From the NCBI GenBank assembly GCA_040500365.1, contig CP148031.1, positions 3,267,988 to 3,331,987 on the forward strand: 64,000 bases of DNA, written 5' to 3'. Of the stretch, positions 9,082-16,682 are shown in pieces. The translations under genes and the position numbers were made by a program. Source of the stretch: Dehalobacter alkaniphilus. GTDB lineage: Bacteria > Bacillota > Desulfitobacteriia > Desulfitobacteriales > Syntrophobotulaceae. Below the pieces are notes generated by a model, which was not told the DNA's origin, did not search any database, and was given only the letters and a program-made list of their open reading frames with translations. Each line of letters opens with the position of its first letter. Position 1 is the stretch's first letter.

Positions 9082-9643
9082 AGGAATTTTCTACGACTTA
9101 CTCATTGAGCATATCAAAAAAGACAAGCTCGATAAAATGGCTCAATACCTCGATGAGAACGGCTTCTTCACCGCCCCGGCTTCGGCGGGTCATCACGGAG
9201 CGCATGAAGGTGGACTTTTTGACCACTCTCTGGCGGTCACGCAAGCTCTTCTCAAACTGACCCGCAATAACAATCTCGTCTGGCAGCGTCCCGAAAGTCC
9301 CTATCTGGTCGGTATGTTTCACGACCTCTGTAAAATCGATTCCTACAAGTGGATACAGTCGGAAGCAACTCCTATCACCGGCAACATCGTTATGCAGCGT
9401 GAGGACGGTCATTGGGAGTATAACGAGAATACCAAACTCAAAGGACACGGCGATAAGTCAGTCATGCTCCTGTCAATGTTTACGGCTCTCACGGAAGAGG
9501 AAATCATGTGCATCCGTTATCACATGGGAGCTTTCGTAGACAAGTCCGAATGGTCTTTGTACTCAAAGGCGGTCAACCTGTTCCCGAATGTCCTCTTCAC
9601 TCACACCGCCGATATGATTGCTTCACAGGTCGAGGGGGTGTAA
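9068..9643 (+). CDS. HD-domain phosphohydrolase
   Basis: 191 residues. Metal-binding motifs are visible: HHGAHEGGLFDHS, FHDLCKID (the HD pair), GHGDKS and HTADMI near the end. These are the hallmarks of HD-superfamily nucleotide hydrolases. ATG 9068 follows AAGGAGG (9052) and is chosen over the in-frame codon at 9038. Substrate unknown; with the upstream diphosphohydrolase-like protein, nucleotide pool control is the likely role. Confidence 0.75.
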   Translation: MNNRKGIFYDLLIEHIKKDKLDKMAQYLDENGFFTAPASAGHHGAHEGGLFDHSLAVTQALLKLTRNNNLVWQRPESPYLVGMFHDLCKIDSYKWIQSEATPITGNIVMQREDGHWEYNENTKLKGHGDKSVMLLSMFTALTEEEIMCIRYHMGAFVDKSEWSLYSKAVNLFPNVLFTHTADMIASQVEGV

Positions 9644-9646
9644 CGC

Positions 9647-9826
9647 ATGGATAAGGTAGACGAGCTTTATCATACCTGTCGTTGGTGTAAGTGGCTCGAA
9701 AAAGGCAAATGCACAAACGAACACGCTTTTAACTTCAACACAGAAGATGAGGACGGTAAGGAAGTTACTCTCAACGGAGTAGAAATCGCCGACCCGAATG
9801 ACTTCTTCTGTAAGCACTTTTGGTAA
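9647..9826 (+). CDS. Small Cys-rich protein (59 aa)
   Basis: 59 residues with a CRWC pair near residue 11, one Cys at about 22 and one (FCKHFW) at the C-terminus, so a four-Cys metal or Fe-S site is possible. GAGGGGG lies upstream. It directly precedes the radical SAM gene. Function unknown. Confidence 0.5.
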   Translation: MDKVDELYHTCRWCKWLEKGKCTNEHAFNFNTEDEDGKEVTLNGVEIADPNDFFCKHFW

Positions 9827-9839
9827 AGGAGGAGGAACA

Positions 9840-11009
9840 ATGAGAATCGGAATTATAGACGCTGACTTATTATCCAATACAAATCATCGCTTCCCGAATC
9901 TCGCTTGTATGAAAATAAGCGGCTTCTATAAGTCCGCTCGAAATACGGTCGATCTGCTTTTGAGTTGGGAAGATATAAAGCTCTATGACAAAGTATTTGT
10001 TTCGAAGGTTTTCACGGCGAATGTCGTTCCCGATGAAGTCTTAAATAATCCTCTCGTGGAGTACGGTGGTACAGGATTCTTCTTCGATGAAGCTCCCCCT
10101 CTTCCTCCCGACATCGAACACACAATGCCCGATTACCACCTATATGACGAATGGGTACATCAACAAATCCAAAAAGGAATCAAGGGAGCGGACTTACGAT
10201 ACTATACCGATTACTCCATCGGCTTTACGACAAGGGGTTGCTTTCGTAAATGCTCTTACTGCGTAAACCGCAATAAGGAAAAGGTCGAATTGGCATCCCC
10301 GATAACAGAGTTCTTCGACCCCTCCCGAAAAGCAATCTGCCTACTCGATGACCAGTTTTTCGGCTATCCAAAATATGAAGAAATATTGGACGAGCTACAA
10401 TCAATCGGTAAGCCATTTCAATATAAACAAGGCTTAGATATTCGCATGATGACCTCGAAACTGGCAAAGAAGCTCTCCGGCTGCAAATATGACGGCGATT
10501 ATATATTCGCTTTCGATGACATCATAGACAGCCCTCTCATCGAAGAAAAACTGTCTTTGTGGCGGGAGCATACTTCGAAAAAGACAAAGTTATATGTGCT
10601 TGTCGGTTACAACGAGGTCGGAGTATCGAGCAGGAGCTTTTGGGTAAATGACCTCGCTCATGCTTTCAAGCGGATATTTACGCTTGCTGAATATGATTGT
10701 TACGCCTATGTCGTGCGACACGAAGATTATCTTAAAAGTCCTTTCGTGCAAATCTACAATCTTCTCGCAAGCTGGACTAATCAGCCGTGGGCGTTACATA
10801 CAATGAGTTTTCGTCAATTCTGTATCGGAAAAGGAATGGTTAATTTATATACGAGGTATAAGCACGACCCCGACAGATACTTAAAAGACGGACACTCTAA
10901 GAAATCGCCGTGGTTGACGATGGAACTGTTTTTAGAGCAGTACCCTAAAATGTCGAAATGGTTTGATATGAAATTCGGAGAGAAGGTGATTGATAGTGTA
11001 CCAAATTAA
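9840..11009 (+). CDS. Phage radical SAM protein
   Basis: 389 residues. The CxxxCxxC cluster CFRKCSYC at about residues 133-140, preceded by GFTTRG, is the radical SAM [4Fe-4S] motif. The N-terminal about 120 residues resemble the Rossmann-like B12-binding region of that subclass (RIGIIDADLLSN), but no DxHxxG cobalamin motif is visible. ATG 9840 follows AAAGGAGGAGG. It sits in a cluster with nucleotide hydrolases and upstream of the primase. Possible roles include nucleoside or nucleic-acid modification; the reaction cannot be deduced from sequence alone. Confidence 0.75.
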   Translation: MRIGIIDADLLSNTNHRFPNLACMKISGFYKSARNTVDLLLSWEDIKLYDKVFVSKVFTANVVPDEVLNNPLVEYGGTGFFFDEAPPLPPDIEHTMPDYHLYDEWVHQQIQKGIKGADLRYYTDYSIGFTTRGCFRKCSYCVNRNKEKVELASPITEFFDPSRKAICLLDDQFFGYPKYEEILDELQSIGKPFQYKQGLDIRMMTSKLAKKLSGCKYDGDYIFAFDDIIDSPLIEEKLSLWREHTSKKTKLYVLVGYNEVGVSSRSFWVNDLAHAFKRIFTLAEYDCYAYVVRHEDYLKSPFVQIYNLLASWTNQPWALHTMSFRQFCIGKGMVNLYTRYKHDPDRYLKDGHSKKSPWLTMELFLEQYPKMSKWFDMKFGEKVIDSVPN

Positions 11010-11208
11010 GATTTTCGAGGGTAATGGAAACAACGAAAGCGATGTAAACACTTGGTTGAAAGATAATCCCGGTATCGAAGTTGTGTCTGTGTCTATTCAG
11101 CCGTTATATGACTTTTACGGTGCAGGGAATTATCTGGACGCACAACCGCAGATTTGCAATCAATGGCTTGCTACGGTTGTTATCTATAAAGAGGGGGTGA
11201 CTACATAG
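10996..11208 (+). CDS. Hypothetical small phage protein
   Basis: 70 residues from GTG 10996 (or 72 from TTG 10990), with AGAAGG upstream. It overlaps the radical SAM stop and its own stop overlaps the next GTG start. No recognised domain; it resembles the small 'sporulation protein/YcdF'-type single-domain alpha/beta phage proteins only in length, so I leave the function open. Confidence 0.5.
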   Translation: MYQIKIFEGNGNNESDVNTWLKDNPGIEVVSVSIQPLYDFYGAGNYLDAQPQICNQWLATVVIYKEGVTT

Positions 11209-13133
11209 TGCAATATATCATACTCAATGAAGATAAGAAACCGGCTGAAAAGCTCTCCGATGGCGGTCATCCCCGGAAAGAGGTTGAGGACTTCGACAAC
11301 CTTGCTGTCCTCATCCCCGAACCGTATGTTGTTTTGGACTTCGACTCTCCGAGTGATGCTGCTACTATCAAGCGCATCGCCGAAGAGCTTGAATTGAAAT
11401 GCCTTATGATGGAAACGACTCGTGGCGTTCACCTTTGGTTTAAGAGCGCAGAGCCGATGAAGAATTCCATCAAGACCCGGTGCGCAATCGGTCTGTACTA
11501 CGATGTGCGCTCTCACGGCAAGCTCTCCTATACGGTCGTAAAGAAGGACGGCGCATGGAGAAATTGGATTCAGTCTTTTCCGGCCGATGAAATTGAGGAA
11601 GTCCCTTATTGGTTAAGACCGATTTCCTACGGCAAGACCTCCTTCAAAGGTATGGGTGACGGCGATGGCCGGAATCAAGAACTTTTTAACTACATCCTCA
11701 TCCTGCAATCGAAAGGATTCACCAAAGAGCAGATAAGAAAGACAATCACAATCATCAATCAGTTTGTCTTTTCCGAACCTCTGCCGGACTCGGAGATTAA
11801 CACCATTCTCCGGGATGAGTCCTTTAAGAGCGATGAGGAACTTTCTGTTGCCGCAGATGCTTCCTTTTTCGATGAAGATGGTAAGTTCAAGCACAACATC
11901 TTCGCTACCGCCCTCGTGTCGGACATGAGCATCGTCACGGTCAACGAAACGCCCTACATATATAAGGAAGGATATTACCAGAAAGCAGAGCGTTTCATCG
12001 ACAAAAAGATGGTGCAGCTCTACCCGACCATTCGCAGGGCGCAGAGGGCAGAGGTCATTGACTACATTAAAATCCTCACTCACATCAAGCCGGAGGACAT
12101 CGCAAAACAGGAGTATATCATCAATCTCCGCAATACCCGGCTCGACCTCCGCACCGGCAACGCCCTCCCCTTCGACCCGGCCATTATCGACTTTTGCCGT
12201 GTCCCGGTCATCTACGACCCGGAAGCCTATTGTGCCGACCTCGATAAGATGCTCAATAAGGTTTTCAAGCACGACCGACAAGTCATTGACCTGTTCGAAG
12301 AAATGGTCGGCTATATGCTCATCAAGAACTGCCGCTTCCGCAAAGGCTTCCTATTATATGGCTCTGGCAGCAATGGAAAGTCTACCATCCTTAACCTCTT
12401 GAAGAAGTTCATCGGTGAAGATAATTGCTCCACAATCGAAATGGAAAAGCTCTCCGACCGCTTCAAGACCGCAGAGCTTGAAAACAAGCTGGTCAACATC
12501 GGCGATGACATCAACCGAAGGGATATTATGGACACCGGCATGATTAAGAAGCTCTTCACCGGGGAATCCGTTACGGTCGAGAGAAAGGGACAAGACCCTT
12601 TCACCTTAAAGAACTATGCCAAAATGATTTTCTCCTGTAACGAGATACCCCGCATCGCAGACAAGACCTATGGTATGTATTCCCGGTTGATGCTCATTCC
12701 CTTCACAGCCAAATTCACCGCTTTGGACGAGGACTTTGACCCCTTCATCGAAGATAAGGTCACAACTGATGAAGCTCTCTCCTACCTCTTGAATATTGGT
12801 CTGAGAGGACTTCGGCGGCTGCTTCATAATAACGACTTCACTCAACCAAAGATAGTTTCAGAAGCTCTCGAAAAGTACAAGAGCGAAAACTCAACTACTC
12901 TGACTTGGATTGAGGAAGAAGGTATCACCGCTTACAAGCTGATTGGAGAAACGACAGATAAGCTCTACTCCGACTTCTGTGATTGGTGTAATCGCTCAAA
13001 TGTGAAGAATCCCCCCTCGATGAGAGCGTTTCATAAAGACATCGAAGAGAAGTTCGACTACGAAAAAACGAGGGTGAGGAACACGCATACTGATAATAAA
13101 TTTGTGTGGAAATTCAGATTCAAGCTTGATTAG
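11208..13133 (+). CDS. Primase / SF3 helicase (P4-family) replication protein
   Basis: 641 residues. The N-terminal about 200 residues look like an archaeo-eukaryotic-type primase/prim-pol domain (VVLDFD, then GVHLWF). The C-terminal part is a D5-like/P4-type superfamily 3 helicase: Walker A GSGSNGKST at about residue 385, Walker B-like NIGDDIN, and motif C MIFSCNEIP. It therefore likely primes and unwinds phage DNA. GTG 11208 follows GAGGGGG and overlaps the previous stop. A repeat-rich AT tract directly downstream is the probable origin it acts on. Confidence 0.87.
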   Translation: MQYIILNEDKKPAEKLSDGGHPRKEVEDFDNLAVLIPEPYVVLDFDSPSDAATIKRIAEELELKCLMMETTRGVHLWFKSAEPMKNSIKTRCAIGLYYDVRSHGKLSYTVVKKDGAWRNWIQSFPADEIEEVPYWLRPISYGKTSFKGMGDGDGRNQELFNYILILQSKGFTKEQIRKTITIINQFVFSEPLPDSEINTILRDESFKSDEELSVAADASFFDEDGKFKHNIFATALVSDMSIVTVNETPYIYKEGYYQKAERFIDKKMVQLYPTIRRAQRAEVIDYIKILTHIKPEDIAKQEYIINLRNTRLDLRTGNALPFDPAIIDFCRVPVIYDPEAYCADLDKMLNKVFKHDRQVIDLFEEMVGYMLIKNCRFRKGFLLYGSGSNGKSTILNLLKKFIGEDNCSTIEMEKLSDRFKTAELENKLVNIGDDINRRDIMDTGMIKKLFTGESVTVERKGQDPFTLKNYAKMIFSCNEIPRIADKTYGMYSRLMLIPFTAKFTALDEDFDPFIEDKVTTDEALSYLLNIGLRGLRRLLHNNDFTQPKIVSEALEKYKSENSTTLTWIEEEGITAYKLIGETTDKLYSDFCDWCNRSNVKNPPSMRAFHKDIEEKFDYEKTRVRNTHTDNKFVWKFRFKLD

Positions 13134-13487
13134 ATTGTTGCAGATTTGTTCACGAATGTTGCAGTTGTTGCAGTTGTTTTTAAGAAGTGCAACGAGATTT
13201 TCTAAAAACTGGTAATTGTTGCAGTTATGTTGCAGTTATCGGTTGCAACTTCGGGGAACAAACTGCAACAAGTGCAACAACAACTGCAACAACAGAAAGT
13301 CAGTAATAGCAAGGGTTTGAGGTCAATTTGTTGCACTTATTATATATTTGATTATCTTCTAAGTAATATTAGAAGAAGAGAGATAAATATAAGAAAAATA
13401 AATATATAAGAATTTAAGGCACTTTTTACTGATAACTGCAACAATCTGATAAAGTTCATTACCATTCACAAAAAGGAGGACGAAAGG
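13134..13487. other. Candidate phage replication origin with GTTGCA iterons
   Basis: No gene fits here. The stretch carries seven GTTGCA (13137, 13158, 13167, 13218, 13229, 13242, 13330) and six TGCAAC (13188, 13244, 13264, 13273, 13285, 13437), including a palindromic GTTGCAAC. Several are spaced 9-12 bp apart (core often GTTGCAGTT). An AT-rich tract at about 13336-13420 follows. Iterons plus an AT-rich unwinding region immediately after a primase-helicase gene are the usual build of a phage or plasmid origin. Confidence 0.65.
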
Positions 13488-13784
13488 ATGAAACCATTTT
13501 ATGCAGACTATGTGAACCACGCTCTAAGATTTTACGCAAGGAACGAATTGCAGCCTGTGTTCGAAAGCGTGAGTGACAGCGAGAATTATACTTGCGTAAG
13601 CCGAGTGCTTTCGAATATCGATAAAGCCGATGCGGAAATTCTGTGTGATATATTCCGCAGGAAAGATACCCTTGCTGATAATATTTACGAGGTCAGTAAG
13701 GAACGGAATCTCAATCAAGATGTGATTTGGACGATGTTGTCCAAAGTTACATACCAAATAGCAAAGGAAAGGGGTTTACTATAA
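13488..13784 (+). CDS. Hypothetical protein, possible late transcription regulator
   Basis: 98 residues after AAAAGGAGG. The C-terminal half (VSKERNLNQDVIWTMLSKVTYQIAKERGL) could form a sigma-70 region 4-like or ArpU-like helix-turn-helix, common for regulators placed at the end of phage early regions. This is a weak resemblance only. Its stop abuts the terminase small subunit start. Confidence 0.45.
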   Translation: MKPFYADYVNHALRFYARNELQPVFESVSDSENYTCVSRVLSNIDKADAEILCDIFRRKDTLADNIYEVSKERNLNQDVIWTMLSKVTYQIAKERGLL

Positions 13785-14338
13785 TGAGTGAGGAAAATTC
13801 AGTCATTGAAACAGGTAAACAGGTCTTGAAGAAGAAAGCTCGTGGTGGTAACTCTCCTGTAATTGGAGATAACGGAGTGAATACTAAACCCGGTGACAAT
13901 AGTAAGATTGCCGGTACGCTCTTACAGATACTCCAATGGGGAGAAGTTGATAGGAGCAATATACAGGCTCTTGAAAGTAGATTCTGGCAGTTCATAGAGT
14001 TCTGTATGAACAATGATATTCGGATTACGAATCAGATGACCTATTTGGCTCTTGGTATCAATAAGGATATTGCTTATGATTGGGAACATGGTCATTCTCG
14101 CACAATCGAGCATTGTAACTTCATAAAAAAGGTGAAGAGTTTTTGTGCCAGTTATCGAGAGCAATTAGGCGCAGACGGCAAATTGAACCCCGTAACTTTG
14201 GTTTGGTGGCAGAAGAATTACGATGGTTTGGTAGATAAGTCCGAAGTCGTTCTCACACCAAACAATCCGCTCGGTGACATGAAAGACCCCACGGATATAC
14301 GGAAACGACTTTCTGAGGGTATTGTAGATGAAGAGTAA
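13784..14338 (+). CDS. terS: Terminase small subunit
   Basis: 184 residues. A central helix-turn-helix-like segment (ITNQMTYLALGINKDIAYDWEHG) and C-terminal PVTLVWWQKNYDGLVDKSE match small terminase/DNA-packaging proteins of Firmicutes phages; the N-terminus is flexible. It should bind the packaging site and hand DNA to TerL. Unusually, terL is not the next gene but 3.8 kb away. Repeats just past its stop (CGACTATC) are candidate binding sites. ATG 13784 is chosen over the longer frame beginning at 13727. Confidence 0.75.
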   Translation: MSEENSVIETGKQVLKKKARGGNSPVIGDNGVNTKPGDNSKIAGTLLQILQWGEVDRSNIQALESRFWQFIEFCMNNDIRITNQMTYLALGINKDIAYDWEHGHSRTIEHCNFIKKVKSFCASYREQLGADGKLNPVTLVWWQKNYDGLVDKSEVVLTPNNPLGDMKDPTDIRKRLSEGIVDEE

Positions 14339-14346
14339 ATCCCTGT

Positions 14347-14432
14347 TCGACTATCGCTCACAGTCAAACGACTTTCCCGACTATCGACTATCTCAGCCGC
14401 CCGACTATCCGGCTCAAACGACTATCGACTAT
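14347..14432 (+). repeat. CGACTATC repeat cluster, candidate packaging site
   Basis: Within about 85 bp after terS there are six copies of CGACTATC or a one-base variant, two of them as back-to-back pairs (near 14378 and 14419). An open frame runs through it but also through the following terminator, so it is not treated as a gene. The position beside terS suggests TerS binding sites (pac or cos). Confidence 0.45.
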
Positions 14433-14448
14433 TTCACAGGCACAAGAA

Positions 14449-14481
14449 AGCGCATCCTATCGAGTAGGGTGCGCTCTTTTT
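14449..14481 (+). terminator. Rho-independent terminator after terS
   Basis: An 11-bp stem (one G-T pair) AGCGCATCCTA / TAGGGTGCGCT with a 5-nt loop, followed by CTTTTT. It closes the early/terS transcript before the - strand cargo gene. Confidence 0.7.
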
Positions 14482-14677
14482 CGGTCGAAAAACTAGGCAG
14501 TTTTCAATTAGTTTACATAATTTGACATTTTCTCATCGTGTGCAGCTCTTCCTGGCCGGGATGCAGTCGGGCGCATGGGCGTAAATATTGAGCCGGTTGG
14601 CGTGTTCCGGGGTTGTCGGTGTGAGGATATGCGCCCGGTGTTCATGCGCTCAGAGGGACGCACAAGGGCATAAGAAA
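14482..14677. other. Non-coding stretch with long inverted repeat
   Basis: About 200 bp with no credible gene. It holds an 8-bp inverted repeat GGGCGCAT (14569) / ATGCGCCC (14629) flanking a GC-rich segment, unlike its AT-richer neighbours. It may be part of the packaging region or a remnant of insertion. Confidence 0.3.
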
Positions 14678-14700
14678 AGCCGCCTATGTCGGCGGCTCTC
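14675..14700 (-). terminator. Terminator for the - strand cargo operon
   Basis: Stem AGCCGCC / GGCGGCT with 6-nt loop. Read on the - strand it is followed by TTTTCTTAT, ending the transcript from 15468 through the 21-residue peptide gene. Confidence 0.7.
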
Positions 14701-14703
14701 TCT

Positions 14704-14769
14704 TTATGCGTCTTTTGCGGCTGCAAGTAATACCAGAATAGGCAGCAAGAGCAGGAAAATAATAATCAT
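14704..14769 (-). CDS. 21-residue hydrophobic peptide
   Basis: On the - strand, ATG at 14769 follows AAGGAG at ideal spacing and encodes MIIIFLLLLPILVLLAAAKDA, an almost wholly hydrophobic membrane peptide. It begins 12 bp after the stop of the 228-residue gene and is followed by a terminator, so the two form an operon. It could be a membrane toxin, regulator or subunit; no family is recognised. Confidence 0.55.
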   Translation of the reverse strand: MIIIFLLLLPILVLLAAAKDA

Positions 14770-14781
14770 AGGCTTTTCTCC

Positions 14782-15468
14782 TTACGCTAATAATTCATAA
14801 TCTGTTACTGAATGTTCGCCGTCATAAAGATATATTTCCAACTCTTCCGGCTTGCATCCGTATAAATCCGCTAATGCCTTTTTAAGTGTTTCCCCTTCTT
14901 TCCAACGTATTTCATCAATGACGAAATAGCCATAACAATCATCAATACTAAATTCTGTTCCGCATCCTAACCAAAACTTTCCTATTTCGGTTATATGCTC
15001 TTCTGAGTAATGAGCTTTACAATATACCACTTCGCAATAATCCCCTTGTGAATACCCTGTAAAAGCTCTTGTATTCCATTCTTCGCCGGTTGTAATGGTG
15101 AGAAATTCCGCTATGCTGTCCGTGTCGCTTGTGTCGGCTGTCTTTGTCCATTCTTTGAGTAAATGACATTTGCGGCTTGTATATGGAATACCGCAATATT
15201 CCATTGCTTCTTTGTGTGTGGCGTAAGTGGCATAATACAGGCTTTTTCTTTTCTCTCCTACTTCCTCAAAGGCTTCTATAATGTTTTCGGCTGTCTGTTC
15301 TATGCTCTGGTATTCATCGAAATTAAAGCCGGTATTCCTTCGCCTGTCTGCCGGTACAATGTAGCAAGCGCAATTTTCACCGCTAACGCTTTTTAATCCG
15401 TCATCATCGAAATAAAAGCTAAAATTTACATGAGCCGGATTTACTTCTTTAGCTATGATTTTCTTCAT
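14782..15468 (-). CDS. Cargo protein of unknown function
   Basis: 228 residues, acidic overall, with several Cys (ENCACYIVP, EVVYCKAHYSE, LGCGTEF) and two aromatic-rich stretches; no signal peptide. I do not recognise the family. It is the only long - strand gene in the prophage, has a strong RBS (AAGGAGG) and lies downstream of an operator-controlled promoter at about 15602-15630. Being expressed opposite to the lytic genes suggests a lysogenic, host-benefit or phage-defence role, but this is inference. Confidence 0.65.
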   Translation of the reverse strand: MKKIIAKEVNPAHVNFSFYFDDDGLKSVSGENCACYIVPADRRRNTGFNFDEYQSIEQTAENIIEAFEEVGEKRKSLYYATYATHKEAMEYCGIPYTSRKCHLLKEWTKTADTSDTDSIAEFLTITTGEEWNTRAFTGYSQGDYCEVVYCKAHYSEEHITEIGKFWLGCGTEFSIDDCYGYFVIDEIRWKEGETLKKALADLYGCKPEELEIYLYDGEHSVTDYELLA

Positions 15469-15577
15469 GGGTCAACCTCCTTAAATTTAGCTTTTCTTTA
15501 ATGCTTTTCAATCCTTCTAATCTGTAATTATCCATTCTTTACGCTCTCCTTTCATATATGGCAGCGTTGCCGCCTTA

Positions 15578-15664
15578 TCAAGATATTTCTTGATTAAGTC
15601 TATACTATCAAGATATATCTTTATTGTCAATAGATTTTAACGGATTTTTCAAGATATTTCTTTA
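15578..15664. promoter_or_regulatory. Three operator copies of the cargo switch (left cluster)
   Basis: 16-bp near-palindromes TCAAGATATTTCTTGA (15578-15593, perfect inverted repeat), TCAAGATATATCTTTA (15608-15623) and TCAAGATATTTCTTTA (15649-15664). The middle one fills the spacer of the - strand promoter, so its occupancy should repress the - strand gene. Likely bound by the HTH protein encoded at 15868. Confidence 0.7.
15602..15630 (-). promoter_or_regulatory. Promoter of the - strand cargo operon
   Basis: On the - strand, TTGACA (15630-15625), a 17-bp spacer and TAGTAT (15607-15602), a close match to the housekeeping consensus. The spacer is an operator copy. Confidence 0.65.
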
Positions 15665-15671
15665 TAATATA

Positions 15672-15745
15672 GGTATGTTCTTTTACTGCTGAGTTTCAGA
15701 ACATACCCCTACCGAGGGGGTACAGGAGAGCCGCCCGGAGGGGTA
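15672..15745. repeat. Inverted repeats near the serine recombinase
   Basis: GGTATGTTC (15672-15680) and GAACATACC (15699-15707) form a 9-bp inverted repeat with 18-bp spacer. It is followed by TACCCC / GGGGTA (15704-15722) and a third GGGGTA at 15740. A recombination (res or crossover) site or a regulatory structure is possible. Confidence 0.4.
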
Positions 15746-15790
15746 TCGTCAACCGTCCGAGTACCCAAAAATATAAAAAGCGAATTTTTA

Positions 15791-15832
15791 TAAAGAAATC
15801 TCTTGACAAGACATATCTTGAAATGATATAGT
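15791..15832 (+). promoter_or_regulatory. Promoter and operators of the HTH-recombinase operon
   Basis: TTGACA (15803-15808), 18-bp spacer, TATAGT (15827-15832). Two further operator copies (15791-15806 and 15806-15821, each differing by one or two bases from TCAAGATATNTCTTGA) cover the -35 box and spacer, so the regulator probably represses its own operon. Confidence 0.65.
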
Positions 15833-15867
15833 ATAAACAAAAGTTGACATAGCAGGAGGTTCAAGGA

Positions 15868-16110
15868 ATGAAAGCAACCGAAGCCGTTAAGAAAATCATG
15901 GAGGACTCGAATATCACCAATGCGAAACTCGCTTCTCGCATCGGGTGTTCCAATGCTGTCATATATGAGCGGCTTACTCAGAAGAATATAAGCGTCAATT
16001 CTCTCGACCAGATGCTTGCGGCTCTCGATTATGAAATAGTCCTTCAACCGAAGTCGAGCGGACGCAGACCCGAAGGATGCTTTGTGGTCGATGGAGGTAT
16101 GAAGAAATGA
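15868..16110 (+). CDS. Small HTH (XRE-like) regulator
   Basis: 80 residues. The N-terminal 55 residues form a compact HTH (MEDSNITNAKLASRIGCSNA, then VIYERLTQKNISVNSLDQML) typical of Cro/C1-type regulators, with a short C-terminal tail. AGGAGG precedes the ATG. Its gene follows the double-operator promoter, consistent with autoregulation, and its stop overlaps the recombinase start (ATGA), so both are co-translated. It likely binds the TCAAGATAT-type operators on both sides of the divergent region. Confidence 0.7.
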   Translation: MKATEAVKKIMEDSNITNAKLASRIGCSNAVIYERLTQKNISVNSLDQMLAALDYEIVLQPKSSGRRPEGCFVVDGGMKK

Positions 16111-16682
16111 TTTATGGATATGCGAGGGTTTCCACCAAAGGACAGCAGAAAGACGGCAACAGCTTGGAAGCGCAGGAAAAGGCACTTTATGACAGAGGTT
16201 GTGATAAAGTCTTTCGGGAAGCCTTTACCGGCACAACCACAGAGCGGCCGGTATTCTCAGAGGTCATCGCAATGTTGCAGCCGGGAGATACCTTGATGGT
16301 CACGAAGCTGGATAGGTTTTCTCGAACCGCAGCCGATGGAGCAAAGCTGGTGCAGGAACTTCATTCTCGTGGTATAATCATAGAAATACTGAATATGGGT
16401 CGAGCGGATAATACCCCTATGGGTAAGCTGATGGTCACGATGCTCTTGGCTTTTGCTGAGTTCGAGCGGGATATGATTGTTGAGAGAACGTCTGTCGGCA
16501 AGGAGATAGCCAAACAGAAAGACGGCTACCGGGAAGGTAGACCGTCCATCGAAACACAGGACTTTGAAAAATTCCATAAAAAACAAAAAGACGGTTTAAT
16601 CACCGTCAAGCAAGGATGTAAAGCTCTCGGAATAAGCCGGAGCGTTTGGTATGATAGAGTAAGGAGGTCGGATGCGATATGA
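16107..16682 (+). CDS. Serine recombinase (resolvase/invertase type)
   Basis: 191 residues, the usual length for small serine recombinases. Catalytic Ser9 lies in YARVSTKGQ; conserved DRFSRTAADGA and LLAFAEFERDMI follow; the C-terminal HTH (VKQGCKALGISRSVWYDRV) binds the site. ATG 16107 overlaps the regulator stop. It may resolve or invert DNA; candidate sites are the inverted repeats at 15672-15745. Confidence 0.85.
   Translation: MIYGYARVSTKGQQKDGNSLEAQEKALYDRGCDKVFREAFTGTTTERPVFSEVIAMLQPGDTLMVTKLDRFSRTAADGAKLVQELHSRGIIIEILNMGRADNTPMGKLMVTMLLAFAEFERDMIVERTSVGKEIAKQKDGYREGRPSIETQDFEKFHKKQKDGLITVKQGCKALGISRSVWYDRVRRSDAI

Noticed and set aside
8593..9643. Z-genome (2-aminoadenine) biosynthesis hypothesis
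   Set aside because: A dATP/dGTP hydrolase-like protein and an HD hydrolase are present, but there is no phage PurZ; the only purA is the host gene at 41407, outside the prophage.
13134..13487. CRISPR array
   Set aside because: The repeated unit is only 6-9 bp, occurs in both orientations and is irregularly spaced; it fits iterons better.
14328..14525. 65-codon frame after terS
   Set aside because: It runs through the CGACTATC repeats and the terminator hairpin, has no good RBS and no family resemblance.
15709..16185. 158-codon - strand frame over the HTH gene
   Set aside because: Overlaps the operator region and the HTH gene; no RBS.
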